This document shows, piece after piece, positions 17,803 through 26,322 of a DNA stretch of 64,000 nucleotides (the stretch's first letter is position 1; every line of letters begins with the position of its first letter). The position numbers and the translations under genes were made by a program. The DNA comes from Yunchengibacter salinarum (GTDB lineage: Bacteria; Pseudomonadota; Alphaproteobacteria; Sphingomonadales; Kordiimonadaceae), in assembly GCF_037658235.1 (NCBI RefSeq), contig NZ_JBBJLN010000006.1:62001-126000 (forward strand), in the 5' to 3' direction. The notes below the pieces were generated by a model that was not told the origin of the DNA, made no database searches, and saw nothing but the letters and a program-made list of their open reading frames with translations.

Positions 17803-18126
17803 CACACGGCAGCGCCGGAGGCCACGACCGTGGCCCGCCGCCCATGCGGCGCCCTCGCGGAGCCGCAGCGCGAAGCGCTCAGGCGTGAGCGGTAACAAAC
17901 CCTACCGGTGCTGCCACACGGCAGCGCCGGAGGCCACGACCGTGGCCCGCAGCCCATGCGGCGCCCCCGCGGAGCCGCAGCGCGAAGCGCTCAGGCGTGA
18001 GCGGTAACAAACCCTACCGGTGCTGCCACACGGCAGCGCCGGAGGCCACGACCGTGGCCCGCCGCGAGTGCGGCGCCCTCGCGGAGCGCGCGCGACAGCG
18101 CGCTTGCGTGAGCGAAAACAAACCAA
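17803..18126. repeat. Intergenic tandem repeat locus 1: three units, 112-bp period
   Basis: Units start at 17803, 17915 and 18027 (exact 112-bp spacing); the first two are nearly identical, the third diverges in its right half and stops at the tetR terminus. Each unit is rich in short inverted repeats: GGCCACGACCGTGGCC, CGGCAGC/GCTGCC(A), GCGCGAAGCGC and CGCTCA-GGCG-TGAGCG. Read on the minus strand the units show the core CCGCTCACGCCTGAGCGC, GGCTCCGCGAGGGCGCCGC also found in locus 2. No open frame with coding character or ribosome site is visible. The location between convergent genes (tenA, tetR) is typical of REP/BIME-like elements. Confidence 0.85.
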
Positions 18127-18777
18127 TCAGGGCCTTAAGGCCCTGATTGTATCCTCAAGATGGTCAATCAGGCGGTGTGCCTGGTCGCCGCTGAGCGCCC
18201 CGGTCATATGGTTGAACGCCATGCCTTCCATCAGATTCTGCGTCAGGGTGAGCGCCAGATCGAAGCGCTCCCGGTCCCGCCGCCAATGGGGGAACAGGTC
18301 TTCCGCCAATTGCCGCCATATCTTGTGAAAGGCATCCTTGCGGGGCTGAAGCACGGCCCGCAGCCCCTCATCGGTTCGCGCAGCCACGGTCAGTTCATAA
18401 AAGGCGATGAAATAGGGGTGGTTGACCTGCTCCCAGTAGCGGTCCAGCACGGCCCGCGCACCATCCGGGCCGGGTGTGACACTTTCAACCATTGATCGAA
18501 ACGCCCTTAACCGCCGGCCGTGAAGATAGTCTATCACGCCGGTGATCACCGTGAGTCGGTTGGAAAAATGGTGCATCATGGCACCGCGCGACAAACCCGC
18601 CTTTTCCGCGATACGGGGCGTGGTGATGCCGGCATACCCTTCTTCCAGCAGAACCTGTATGGCGGCCTTGATGATCCGTTCGCGCGTCAGGGCGCTTTTG
18701 CGCGCCTGCGGCCCGGCATCTTCGGGCAGGTCGGAAGGAAGGGGCATGACTGCACCGGGGGAAAAAGCCTCATCCAT
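18127..18777 (-). CDS. TetR/AcrR family transcriptional regulator
   Basis: One-component repressor of 216 residues. The helix-turn-helix domain spans about residues 27-75 (RERIIKAAIQVLLEEGYAG, ITTPRIAEKAGLSRGAMMHHF), followed by an all-helical ligand-binding domain with a TetR C-terminal pattern (EQVNHPYFIAFYELTVAARTD). Ligand and target genes are unknown; no efflux or metabolic gene is adjacent, so apart from likely self-control (see the promoter entry) its targets must be elsewhere. The ATG at 18777 has GGAG 8 nt upstream; the frame remains open to 18834 but without a better start. Confidence 0.93.
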   Translation of the reverse strand: MDEAFSPGAVMPLPSDLPEDAGPQARKSALTRERIIKAAIQVLLEEGYAGITTPRIAEKAGLSRGAMMHHFSNRLTVITGVIDYLHGRRLRAFRSMVESVTPGPDGARAVLDRYWEQVNHPYFIAFYELTVAARTDEGLRAVLQPRKDAFHKIWRQLAEDLFPHWRRDRERFDLALTLTQNLMEGMAFNHMTGALSGDQAHRLIDHLEDTIRALRP

Positions 18778-18886
18778 GTGACCGTCTCCGAACGCGGATT
18801 CAAACGGCGGACAAGGCCGCCATCGGCAACACACCCGCCCACGGGTAAAGGCGGCCCATGAAGGCCCTGACGCGGGTACGTGTATT

Positions 18887-18916
18887 TTTATAGCAAGCTA
18901 TTGTTTTGATTGTCGA
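18887..18916 (-). promoter_or_regulatory. Sigma-70-like promoter with overlapping palindrome, upstream of tetR
   Basis: On the minus strand TCGACA (-35, 18916-18911) and TATAAA (-10, 18892-18887) are separated by 18 nt, each 5/6 to consensus, in an AT-rich patch unusual for this GC-rich window. The palindrome ATAGC-AA-GCTAT (18890-18901) overlaps the -10 and is a plausible TetR operator, implying autorepression. The resulting leader to the ATG at 18777 would be about 100 nt. Confidence 0.5.
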
Positions 18917-19001
18917 TGGATAAGTGCAATTGAATGCAGAACACACGCGGGCCGCGTTTGCTGGCCGTGCGCCCGATGATCATACCCCGGTGCCGCGCCC
19001 C

Positions 19002-19508
19002 TTAGCGCTGCATGTTGAAGACGGCTTCCTGGGGGTTGAGCTGAAAGCCCAGCAGCACTTCATAATCATAGCGGCGGGCCTGCTCGATGGTGGGGATGTG
19101 CTGGCGCACCGTCTGCTTGGCGGTGGCGCGGCCCTTACCGTCAAAGGTCAGCACGGTTTCAAACCGCTTCTTGGAGACGATGCGGGCATTGTCTTTCACC
19201 ACGGCAACGAAATAAGGCACCGTGATCGTGCGGCCCTCCATCGCCGGGCCAGCCGTGGCCGCGATTTCGAAACTGACGGAGGCATCCACGTCATCGCCCT
19301 GATCGCACTGGCTGGTCACGCCCATGATACTGGCGGTGAAAATCTCGTTCGATGCGCTCGGCTCATTATCGACGAAACGGGTCATGGTCCCCGCATCCCC
19401 CACCACGGCCACCGCCGGGCAGCGGGAAACCACCACTTCCAGCGGATTCTTGTTGCAGGCGGCCAGCAGCAGGGCCAGCAGCATCAGGGCAGAGAGTCGC
19501 ACGGACAT
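19002..19508 (-). CDS. Hypothetical lipoprotein
   Basis: Unrecognised 168-residue exported lipoprotein. The N-terminus MSVRLSALMLLALLLAAC is a classical type II signal with lipobox LLAAC (Cys18); residue Asn after the cysteine does not indicate inner-membrane retention in the Asp+2 sense. The mature part has a beta-rich pattern (ITVPYFVAVVKDNARIVSKKRFETVLTF in two strands), two further cysteines (30 and 68) that could form a disulfide, and ends in a C-terminal QLNPQEAVFNMQR. Similar lipoproteins are widespread in alphaproteobacteria but have no assigned role as far as I can tell. It lies upstream of, and co-directional with, tetR. Confidence 0.8.
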   Translation of the reverse strand: MSVRLSALMLLALLLAACNKNPLEVVVSRCPAVAVVGDAGTMTRFVDNEPSASNEIFTASIMGVTSQCDQGDDVDASVSFEIAATAGPAMEGRTITVPYFVAVVKDNARIVSKKRFETVLTFDGKGRATAKQTVRQHIPTIEQARRYDYEVLLGFQLNPQEAVFNMQR

Positions 19509-19714
19509 GAACAGCCTTTCCGTAACACATGCATCGGGCGGCCCAGGCTCCGAAGTGCGGAACCCGGCGGGCCGGACGGCGCCGGATCATAGGGTCTGTA
19601 CCGGCAAAGGGCAAGCGCAGCCTTGGCCGATGCTTTTCTGACCGGATCGCCGCGCCTTGACCCCAAGGGTGGCAAGGGTTAGCTACAGGGGAAACAGCCC
19701 AAGGACGGTTTTCG

Positions 19715-20704
19715 ATGACTGACGCCGATTCCCAGACTTCCGGCCCGACCGGCACGCACGGCGCGCCCCCGTTGAGGGTGGTGCTGGCCAATCCGCGCGG
19801 CTTTTGCGCGGGCGTGGACCGGGCCATCCAGATCGTGGAACTGGCGCTGAAAAAGTTCGGCGCGCCAGTCTATGTGCGCCACGAGATCGTCCACAATCGC
19901 TATGTGGTGGAAAGCCTGGAAGCCAAGGGCGCGGTGTTCGTGGACGAACTGCACGAGGTACCGGATGACCTGCCCGTTGTTTTTTCCGCCCACGGCGTGC
20001 CCAAGGCCGTCCCGGCGGAGGCCGAACGGCGCAAAATGATCTATGTGGATGCCACCTGCCCGCTGGTGTCCAAGGTGCACCGGGAAGTGGAGCATCTGGC
20101 GGCGCGGGATCAGCACATTCTGATGATCGGCCATGCGGGGCACCCGGAGGTGGAAGGCACCATGGGCCAGTTGCCCGACGGCGCCATGACCCTGATCGAA
20201 ACGCGGGACGACGTGGCCAGTTTCACGCCGCCCGAAGGGAAAAGCCTGGCCTTTGTCACCCAGACCACGCTGAGCGTGGACGACACCGCCGGAATAGTGG
20301 CGGCCCTGAAGGCGCGCTTTCCCGAAATCCGCGCGCCGAAAAAGGAAGACATCTGCTACGCCACCACCAACCGGCAGGAAGCGGTCAAGGAAATGGCCGC
20401 CAGCGTGGACCGGGTGCTGGTGATCGGCGCGCCCAATTCATCCAACAGTATGCGGCTGGTGGAAGTGAGCGCGCGCATGGGGTGCCCGGCCCGCCTGGTG
20501 CAGCGCGCCGCCGACATCGACCATGACTGGCTGAGCGGTGCCGGCGCCGTGGGCATCACCGCCGGCGCCAGCGCGCCCGAAGTGCTGGTGGACGAAGTGA
20601 TCACCGCGCTGAAAGAACGCTACAGCGTTACCATGGACACCCTGACCACGGCGGAAGAAGACGTGGTGTTCAAGGTGCCGCCCATCCTGAAAGGCGTGGC
20701 CTGA
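19715..20704 (+). CDS. ispH: 4-hydroxy-3-methylbut-2-enyl diphosphate reductase
   Basis: Last enzyme of the MEP pathway: reduces HMBPP to IPP and DMAPP with an iron-sulfur cluster. The 329-residue protein has the three cluster cysteines at the expected places (Cys31 in [12 protein letters not shown], Cys115 in [11 protein letters not shown], Cys214 in [11 protein letters not shown]) and the substrate-contact histidines in HEIVHN and SAHGVP and the [10 protein letters not shown] motif. A short Ser/Thr-rich N-terminal extension precedes the usual start region. Its TGA overlaps the thrB ATG by one base, so ispH-thrB-rnhA form one tightly coupled operon, an arrangement common in alphaproteobacteria. 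Confidence 0.98.
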   Translation: MTDADSQTSGPTGTHGAPPLRVVLANPRGFCAGVDRAIQIVELALKKFGAPVYVRHEIVHNRYVVESLEAKGAVFVDELHEVPDDLPVVFSAHGVPKAVPAEAERRKMIYVDATCPLVSKVHREVEHLAARDQHILMIGHAGHPEVEGTMGQLPDGAMTLIETRDDVASFTPPEGKSLAFVTQTTLSVDDTAGIVAALKARFPEIRAPKKEDICYATTNRQEAVKEMAASVDRVLVIGAPNSSNSMRLVEVSARMGCPARLVQRAADIDHDWLSGAGAVGITAGASAPEVLVDEVITALKERYSVTMDTLTTAEEDVVFKVPPILKGVA

Positions 20705-21660
20705 TGGCCGTCTATACGGCGGTCTCCGGCGCCGATCTGGAGAGGTTTCTGGCGGCCTATGATCTGGGCGCACCGCTCAGCTTCAAGGGCATCGCCGAAG
20801 GGGTGGAAAATTCCAACTATTTCCTGGAAACGGAGGCGGGGCGCTTCATCCTGACCCTGTATGAAAAGCGCGCCAACCCGGATGACCTGCCCTATTTTCT
20901 GGACCTGATGGCCCATCTGGCCGCCCATGGCCTGCCCGCGCCGCCCCCCATACCCGATCGCACGGGGCGGATGCTGCAAAGTCTCGCCGGGCGCCCGGCC
21001 TGCCTGATCTCGTTTCTGACAGGCACCGAAGCCGCCACCATCACCCCGGACCATACCCGCGCCGTGGGCGCGGCGCTGGCCCATATGCACCGGGCCACAG
21101 CCGATTTCCCCCGGCAGCGGGCAAACGACCTGTCGCTGGCGGGCTGGCAGGCCCTGTGGGCGGAAATCGACCCGGTGGCGGCGGAAAGCGTGCACGCCGG
21201 CCTTGGCGGTCGCATCGAAGCGGAACTGGCGCATCTGGCCACAGCCTGGCCCGCCCGCCTGCCCACCGGCACCATCCATGCGGACCTGTTCCCCGACAAT
21301 GTGCTGTTCACCGGCACCACTGTCACCGGCCTGATAGACTTCTATTTCGCCTGTACGGACTTTCTCGCCTATGATCTGGCCGTGTGCCTGAATGCCTGGT
21401 GCATAAACGATGCGGGCACGCTGGACCCGGCCCTGCAAGACGGCCTGATCGCCGGATATGAAAGCGTGCGGGCGCTGGACGGCAAGGAAAAGGCCCATCT
21501 TCCCCTATTGGCGCGCGGCGCGGCGCTGCGCTTCCTGCTGACCCGCCTTTATGACTGGCTGAACCCGGTGGAAGGCGCCATGGTGCGCGCCAAGGACCCC
21601 CGCCCCTATCTGCACCGGTTGACCACCCTGCAAGCGCTGGACGGCCAGCCCCATGGCTGA
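20704..21660 (+). CDS. thrB: Homoserine kinase, APH-fold type
   Basis: Phosphorylates homoserine for threonine synthesis. At 318 residues it belongs to the aminoglycoside-phosphotransferase-like ThrB class (not the GHMP kinase class of E. coli). Visible motifs: the N-terminal lobe [22 protein letters not shown], the Brenner-type catalytic loop [12 protein letters not shown] and the metal-binding [17 protein letters not shown]. It starts one base into the ispH stop codon and overlaps rnhA by 8 nt. The next enzyme of the pathway, threonine synthase, is encoded at about 30-31 kb in this window. Confidence 0.95.
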   Translation: MAVYTAVSGADLERFLAAYDLGAPLSFKGIAEGVENSNYFLETEAGRFILTLYEKRANPDDLPYFLDLMAHLAAHGLPAPPPIPDRTGRMLQSLAGRPACLISFLTGTEAATITPDHTRAVGAALAHMHRATADFPRQRANDLSLAGWQALWAEIDPVAAESVHAGLGGRIEAELAHLATAWPARLPTGTIHADLFPDNVLFTGTTVTGLIDFYFACTDFLAYDLAVCLNAWCINDAGTLDPALQDGLIAGYESVRALDGKEKAHLPLLARGAALRFLLTRLYDWLNPVEGAMVRAKDPRPYLHRLTTLQALDGQPHG

Positions 21661-22096
21661 CCCCGGAACGGTGGACATCTATACGGACGGCGCCTGTTCC
21701 GGCAATCCCGGCCCCGGCGGCTGGGGCGCCGTGCTGCTCTATCAGGGCCACGAAAAAGACCTGTATGGCGGCGCCCCCGACACCACCAATAACCGCATGG
21801 AGCTTCAGGCCGCCATCGAGGCTCTGAACGCCCTGAAACGGTCCTGCCATGTGCGCCTACACACGGACAGCACCTATGTGCGCAACGGCATCACACAGTG
21901 GCTGGAAGGCTGGAAGGCAAAAGGCTGGAAAACCGCCGCCAAAAAGCCGGTAAAGAACGAAGACCTGTGGCGCGCCCTGGACGACGCCGCCCGGCGTCAC
22001 CGCATCGAATGGATCTGGGTCAAGGGCCATGCCGGTGACGCGGGCAATGAACGCGCCGACGCACTGGCCCGAAAAGGCGCCGAAGAAGCGCGGTAG
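21653..22096 (+). CDS. rnhA: Ribonuclease HI
   Basis: Degrades the RNA strand of RNA-DNA hybrids. The 147-residue protein has the full catalytic set: Asp12 ([11 protein letters not shown]), Glu50 (NNRMELQA), Asp72 (HTDSTYV), Asp136 (GNERADALA) and His126 in the VKGHAGD loop, as well as the basic handle region ([21 protein letters not shown]) that binds the hybrid. Length matches E. coli RNase HI (155). It overlaps the end of thrB and ends the operon; directly after its TAG begins intergenic repeat locus 2. Confidence 0.97.
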   Translation: MADPGTVDIYTDGACSGNPGPGGWGAVLLYQGHEKDLYGGAPDTTNNRMELQAAIEALNALKRSCHVRLHTDSTYVRNGITQWLEGWKAKGWKTAAKKPVKNEDLWRALDDAARRHRIEWIWVKGHAGDAGNERADALARKGAEEAR

Positions 22097-22484
22097 GGGG
22101 CTTTATTCCGCTCACGCAAGCACGCTGGCGCGTGCGCTCCGCGAGGGCGCCGCATAGGCGGCGGGCCACGCTTGTGGCCTCCGCGCTGCCGTGAGGCAGC
22201 ACCGGTAGAGGCAACGTCGGTGCGGGCGGGAAGCGGGCTTGTCTGATTTCACGCCTTGGCCGCTTACGCGGCCCGGCTCCAAATGGGCGCCGCATAGGCG
22301 GCGGGGCGCGGTCGCGCCCGTTGGTTTACCGCTCACGCCTGAGCGCTACGCGCTGCGGCTCCGCGAGGGCGCCGCAGGGGCGGCGGGGCGCGGTCGCGCC
22401 CGTTGGTTTACCGCTCACGCCTGAGCGCTACGCGCTGCGGCTCCGCGAGGGCGCCGCAGGGGCGGCGGGGCGCGGTCGCGCCCG
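22097..22484. repeat. Intergenic repeat locus 2: mosaic of four units, last two with 82-bp period
   Basis: Starts at the rnhA stop codon. Unit 1 (22097-22210) matches the reverse complement of locus 1 (CGCTCACGC, CTCCGCGAGGGCGCCGCAT, GGCGGCGGGCCACG, GCTGCCGTGAGGCAGCACCGGTAG). A linker (22203-22247) repeats the CGGTAG-GGCAACGTC module of locus 1. Unit 2 (22248-22320) has a different arm, GGCCGCTTACGCGGCC. Units 3 and 4 (22321-22402 and 22403-22484) are virtually identical. Each ends in the palindrome GGGCGCGGTCGCGCCC. Frames through the block are artefacts of GC periodicity. Confidence 0.85.
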
Positions 22485-22533
22485 TGGGATAGGCTCGTGC
22501 TTCTTTTTTGCGCGCGTGCAAGGGGGCTTGTGG

Positions 22534-22568
22534 CCCGCGTCATCCCGCGCGGGGCGGGATGACGCGGG
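22534..22568. repeat. 15-bp perfect inverted repeat (REP-like hairpin)
   Basis: CCCGCGTCATCCCGC (22534-22548) and its exact complement (22554-22568) with a 5-nt loop, ending 5 nt before the stop codon of the convergent M28 peptidase gene. There is no T-tract on the minus strand, so it is better seen as a REP-like or 3'-end stabilising hairpin than as an intrinsic terminator. The GCGTCATCCCGC core resembles palindromic intergenic sequences frequent in alphaproteobacteria. Confidence 0.7.
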
Positions 22569-22573
22569 GGCCG

Positions 22574-24280
22574 CTAGTCGTCCGCCATGGGGCCGTTGAA
22601 GGTTTCGCCGAAAAAGTCCCCGGCGTTCCAATGCGGCGTGTCGACGGCATTGGCCAGGTCGCGGATGATCAGCCAGTTCACATGGGCGAACTTGGCGCCC
22701 GCCTGATAGTCGATCGGCTGGTTCAGGTCATCCTTGGGCCCGTGATAGGTGTTGGCCAGAAAATCGCGGAACTTCGCGCCGCCATCCACGCCGTCCGCCG
22801 TTTCACCCCAGCCGGTCATCAGGAAGATGGCGGGCACGCCCTTTTCCACGAAGCGGTAATGGTCGCTGCGGGTGAAGATGCCCTCTTCCGGCATGGGGTC
22901 CGGCGACAGGGTGACACCGGCCCCCTTCACCGCCTTTTCCGCAATGGGGCCAAGGCTGGACCGATCCGCCCCGAAGGCCACCACATCGCTGAAATCATAG
23001 AGCAGAACCGGCATGTCCAGATTCACATTGGCCACCAGCCGGGGCATATCCACGGTGGGATATTCGGCATAATATTCAGCGCCGAGAAGCCCCTTTTCCT
23101 CCGCCGTCACGGCCAGGAACAGCAGGCTGCGGGCCGGGCGGTTTTCCGGCTCGGCGAAAGCGCGGGCCACTTCCAGCATCACCGCCGTACCCGCCGCATT
23201 GTCCAGCGCGCCATTGGCGATCTTGTCCTCGCCTTCCTCATGATCCTGCACGCCCACATGGTCCAGATGGGCGGTCATCACCACCACTTCATCCCTGAGC
23301 GCGGGGTCCGTGCCCGGTAGCATCCCCGCCACATTGGCGCCGTGCACCACATCACCCAACTGGCTGTTGCGGTGCATGGCGACCCGCGCATTCAGCGCGG
23401 CCCCCTGCGGTGCGCCCGTCTCGGCGGCGGTCAGCACACTGTCCAGCGACAGGCCGCCGCTCGCCAACAGGTCCGCCGCCACGTCATGGCTGATGGAAGC
23501 GCTCATCTCAACGCGGGCGGCGGCGCCGCCCTCATCACCTTCGCGGCGCACCCAGTCAAAGCTTTCATGGCCGATATAGCGCTTCATCCGGGCGAACGGG
23601 CGGCGCTTTTCATCCACCCGTGTCTTGACCACCAGCACCCCCCTGGCGCCCCGTTCGGCCAGTTCCTCCGCCTTGGTGCCGGTGGAGCCGTGATGCGCGC
23701 GCACTTCACTGTTGAAACTGCCCGGCGCCCCGGACAGCACCAGCGCCACCTTGCCGTGCAGGTCCAGCCCGGCCAGATCGTCATGGCCCAGTTTCGGTGC
23801 GTGAATGCCATATCCGGCGAACACCACCGGCCCTTCAACGTCGGCCTGAGGGTTGGCAACGCTGCCAAAGGTGATGAAGTCCGGCCCCATTTCCAGTGTT
23901 CGGGTTTCGCCGTCCACGGTCAGGCTGATGCCCGCATCCTCAGCCGACACGCTGGCGGTGCGAAACGGCACCTGCTGGAAATAGCTTTCACCCTCGCCCG
24001 CGGGCGCCAAATCCAGCGCGCGAAAACGGCTGGCGACAAAATTGGCCGCGATACGATAGCCGCGTGTGCCCACTTCCCGGCCCCTGAGGCTGTCATCGGC
24101 CAGGAAGCGCACATCCGCTTCCAGCCGGTTCGCATCGAACAGGGCGCCGGTTGCCGCCGCGCCCGGCCCGGTGCCGGATGCCGCCCCGTCCATATCCCGC
24201 TCCGCCCCGGCGCACGCCGCCACGGTCAGCATAAGCAGCCCGGCACCGAAAAGCCGCAGGCTCCGTTTTCCATCAATCAT
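22574..24280 (-). CDS. M28 family aminopeptidase, lipoprotein
   Basis: Exported zinc aminopeptidase, 568 residues. The N-terminus (KRSLRLFGAGLLMLTVAAC) is a lipoprotein signal with lipobox TVAAC. A PA-like insert (about residues 130-250, containing GPVVFAGYGI and ARGVLVVKTR) lies before the catalytic M28 domain. Dinuclear-zinc ligands are visible in order: HLDHVG, ANGALDNAAGTA, VTAEEKGLLGA (catalytic and metal Glu), NVNLDMP and the late histidine in KNTYHGPKDD-like text (here NTYHGPKDD). A SDHYRFVEKGVPAIF segment is also typical. The ATG follows GGGGGAGGA. It probably acts at the periplasmic or outer-membrane face in peptide use. No operon partner. Confidence 0.93.
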   Translation of the reverse strand: MIDGKRSLRLFGAGLLMLTVAACAGAERDMDGAASGTGPGAAATGALFDANRLEADVRFLADDSLRGREVGTRGYRIAANFVASRFRALDLAPAGEGESYFQQVPFRTASVSAEDAGISLTVDGETRTLEMGPDFITFGSVANPQADVEGPVVFAGYGIHAPKLGHDDLAGLDLHGKVALVLSGAPGSFNSEVRAHHGSTGTKAEELAERGARGVLVVKTRVDEKRRPFARMKRYIGHESFDWVRREGDEGGAAARVEMSASISHDVAADLLASGGLSLDSVLTAAETGAPQGAALNARVAMHRNSQLGDVVHGANVAGMLPGTDPALRDEVVVMTAHLDHVGVQDHEEGEDKIANGALDNAAGTAVMLEVARAFAEPENRPARSLLFLAVTAEEKGLLGAEYYAEYPTVDMPRLVANVNLDMPVLLYDFSDVVAFGADRSSLGPIAEKAVKGAGVTLSPDPMPEEGIFTRSDHYRFVEKGVPAIFLMTGWGETADGVDGGAKFRDFLANTYHGPKDDLNQPIDYQAGAKFAHVNWLIIRDLANAVDTPHWNAGDFFGETFNGPMADD

Positions 24281-24345
24281 GATCGACTATCCTCCCCCGC
24301 TGTTTCTGTCTTCACGGCCACACTATAGCGGCACAGTCCAAATAC

Positions 24346-24378
24346 AAAAGGACCGCGACAGGGTTTTTGTCGCGGTCC
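24346..24378 (-). terminator. Intrinsic terminator after the 110-residue exported protein gene
   Basis: 11-bp perfect stem (GGACCGCGACA with TGTCGCGGTCC, 24350-24377); on the minus strand it is followed by TTTTGTATTT, a good intrinsic terminator between the small-protein gene and the M28 gene. Confidence 0.85.
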
Positions 24379-24424
24379 CGTGTTCTGATATCTCCGGCAT
24401 GACCGAAATCAGCGGTTACACCCC

Positions 24425-24757
24425 TCAGCGCCCCGCCGCCGGGCAGCCGCGCGGGCGGGTCATGTCGCACTTCGGCATGGGGATATGGCTTGTGCGGTCA
24501 GGCTTTGTGCGCACCGGATCATGCAGCAGCATGGTGGGCGCCTTGGACACATGGCCCGGCGGCACCACGCCAACACCCCGCGCCACTTCCGAAACAGACA
24601 CCTGACCATTGGGCACCGGCACGCCCTTTGCCACCACTTCGACCGTTACCATGCCGAGCGGCAGGGTGACCTCGGCGGCGGCGGGCCGGTCATGGGCAAG
24701 CAGACCCGCAGCCAGGCCGACAAGGGCCACAAGGCCCGGAACCACAGCATTCTTCAT
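24425..24757 (-). CDS. Hypothetical small exported protein, 110 residues
   Basis: Unrecognised. The first 28 residues form a signal peptide (MKNAVVPGLVALVGLAAG, cleavage probably after PAAA), and the roughly 80-residue mature part is beta-prone with many valines and prolines and two cysteines (CDM and GCPAAGR near the C-terminus), which could pair. Coding status is supported by AGGAGAGG just before the ATG, by the signal peptide, and by a dedicated terminator 50 nt after the stop. No motif indicating function was recognised. Its neighbours (M28 peptidase, DsbA-fold protein) are separate transcription units or point the same way without tight coupling. Confidence 0.7.
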   Translation of the reverse strand: MKNAVVPGLVALVGLAAGLLAHDRPAAAEVTLPLGMVTVEVVAKGVPVPNGQVSVSEVARGVGVVPPGHVSKAPTMLLHDPVRTKPDRTSHIPMPKCDMTRPRGCPAAGR

Positions 24758-24850
24758 GAGTCCTCTCCTCCGTTATTCCCGGAATGAGAGATAGGGTGGG
24801 TGTGCCGGGCTACCAGCCCCTTTCCGCCGGTGAAAAGCAGAAAACGCGGC

Positions 24851-26146
24851 CTATGATAGCTTTTGACTATGATCAAGATGGTCCAGAATGGCCCACAACC
24901 GGTCCTGCCCCCAGAAAACACGGTCATCCACCCGGAAGGTGGGCACACCCCAACTGCCCGCCCGCAGCATGGCGCTCTGATTCTCGGCGGCCAGGGCGCG
25001 CCAATCATCGCCTGGCAGGCCGCCGCGCACATACCGTTCCGGCAGCCCGGCGCCGCGCAGAATTTTCATCATGCCCTTTTCTTCCGCCCCGTCGACGCCC
25101 TCGGACCAGACGGCGGCCATGAAACGGCGGAAAAAGGGCAGCGCCTCATCGGTGTCCATCAGCTTGAAGCCGATGGACAGAGCCCGCTCCGTGGCGGTGC
25201 CGAGCGGGTCCACGATGCGGCCAAAGGGGATGTCTTCCAGCCGCGCCTCGCGGGCGGCATCCATCAGGATATAGCGCGCCTTCAGGGGCGGCACCTTCAG
25301 ACCGCGCATCACCATGGGCAGAACCGGTCTCAGGCGCAGCTTCACGCCCGTGCGCTCGGCAAATTCGACGATCTGCTCCAGCCCCAGATAGCTGTACGGA
25401 CTGCGCGGAGAGAAAAACAGCTCCACCGTGCGGCCAGGGAATGTGCGCGGGCTGCCTTCCAGCTTTTCCCGCCAGCGCCGGGTCTGGTTGAACCGCACCT
25501 GCCCGTCCCCGGCGCCAAGCCAGTTAAGATCCCGTTCCAGATGGTCCAGCCGGTCGAGACCGGGATAGAACACCCCCTGATGATACAGCGTGCCGCTTTG
25601 ATAATGGCCAAGGCGGCGCAACAGGCTCTCATTCTCGCGCAGGCGGGATTCGGCCATGTCCGCCTGCACGGCAAGCGCCTTGACCGCGGCCATGTCCTGC
25701 CGCCAGAGCGCGCCCCCCACTTCCTGCGCCACATCGAAAAAGGCGGGGTCCGTCTCCAGCGCGGCAAGATGGCGGGTGGCCATGCCCACGGCCAGCCGAT
25801 CCGGCACCAGTGCATGGCCGGGAAACCCCAGCCCGTACAATTGCGCCAGCCGCGTGGCATCGATGATGGTCAGTGCCTCATAGCGGGCCGGGTCCGGGTA
25901 CATCTGGGCGGGCAGCCGCTCCACCACGCGGGGGCGAATCCGCACATCAAAGCGATCCGCCAGTTCCGGCAAGACCTGCACCATAAGCTGGGAAACCGGA
26001 TCATCCACCCGGTGAAAATAGATCACCTCGCGGGGCTTCCGCGCCAGGCGTCGGCGCCAGTCCGCCCGGCGCGCCCGCCACCGATCCCGCCGGGCGCTCA
26101 CATGGGCGGCCACCAGCCGCGCCTTGATGGCGGTGGCGAAACTCAT
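24851..26146 (-). CDS. Double DsbA-fold protein (HCCA isomerase/GST-kappa-like)
   Basis: 431-residue protein that appears to be two thioredoxin-like DsbA/2-hydroxychromene-2-carboxylate isomerase-type domains in tandem. The C-terminal domain (about 225-430) shows FFSPRSPYSYLGLEQI at the position of the active-site loop, a RPVLPMVMRG segment, and the family C-terminal SWGVPTFRVDDRVFWGQDRL. The N-terminal domain (about 40-200) starts with VIYFHRVDDPVSQLMVQ and is more degenerate. Neither has a CxxC pair, so disulfide chemistry is unlikely; glutathione-dependent isomerase or transferase activity is possible. No signal peptide. The ATG at 26146 follows AGGAAG; the frame extends upstream without a good start. 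Confidence 0.85.
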   Translation of the reverse strand: MSFATAIKARLVAAHVSARRDRWRARRADWRRRLARKPREVIYFHRVDDPVSQLMVQVLPELADRFDVRIRPRVVERLPAQMYPDPARYEALTIIDATRLAQLYGLGFPGHALVPDRLAVGMATRHLAALETDPAFFDVAQEVGGALWRQDMAAVKALAVQADMAESRLRENESLLRRLGHYQSGTLYHQGVFYPGLDRLDHLERDLNWLGAGDGQVRFNQTRRWREKLEGSPRTFPGRTVELFFSPRSPYSYLGLEQIVEFAERTGVKLRLRPVLPMVMRGLKVPPLKARYILMDAAREARLEDIPFGRIVDPLGTATERALSIGFKLMDTDEALPFFRRFMAAVWSEGVDGAEEKGMMKILRGAGLPERYVRGGLPGDDWRALAAENQSAMLRAGSWGVPTFRVDDRVFWGQDRLWAILDHLDHSQKLS

Positions 26147-26265
26147 CGTGTTGCTTCCTGGCCGGTGATCCCCATATGCCCCTGCCCCTTTGCCCGCACC
26201 CTTGCGGGCGGCTGCATGTCCCGCGATCATTGCCCCGATAGCGCCCAATATGCAAGCCGACCATA

Positions 26266-26295
26266 CAAAAACGGGCGCCCCGAAAGGAGCGCCCG
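26266..26295 (-). terminator. Intrinsic terminator after the peroxiredoxin gene
   Basis: CGGGCGC (26272-26278) pairs with GCGCCCG (26289-26295); on the minus strand the stem is followed by TTTTTGT. It lies 27 nt after the peroxiredoxin stop. Confidence 0.75.
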
Positions 26296-26322
26296 CGCCG
26301 CAAGACCGTAATCAGGCCGCTT

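Noticed and set aside
17630..18126. Short ORFs inside repeat locus 1
   Set aside because: They recur with every unit, lack ribosome sites and show no codon preference.
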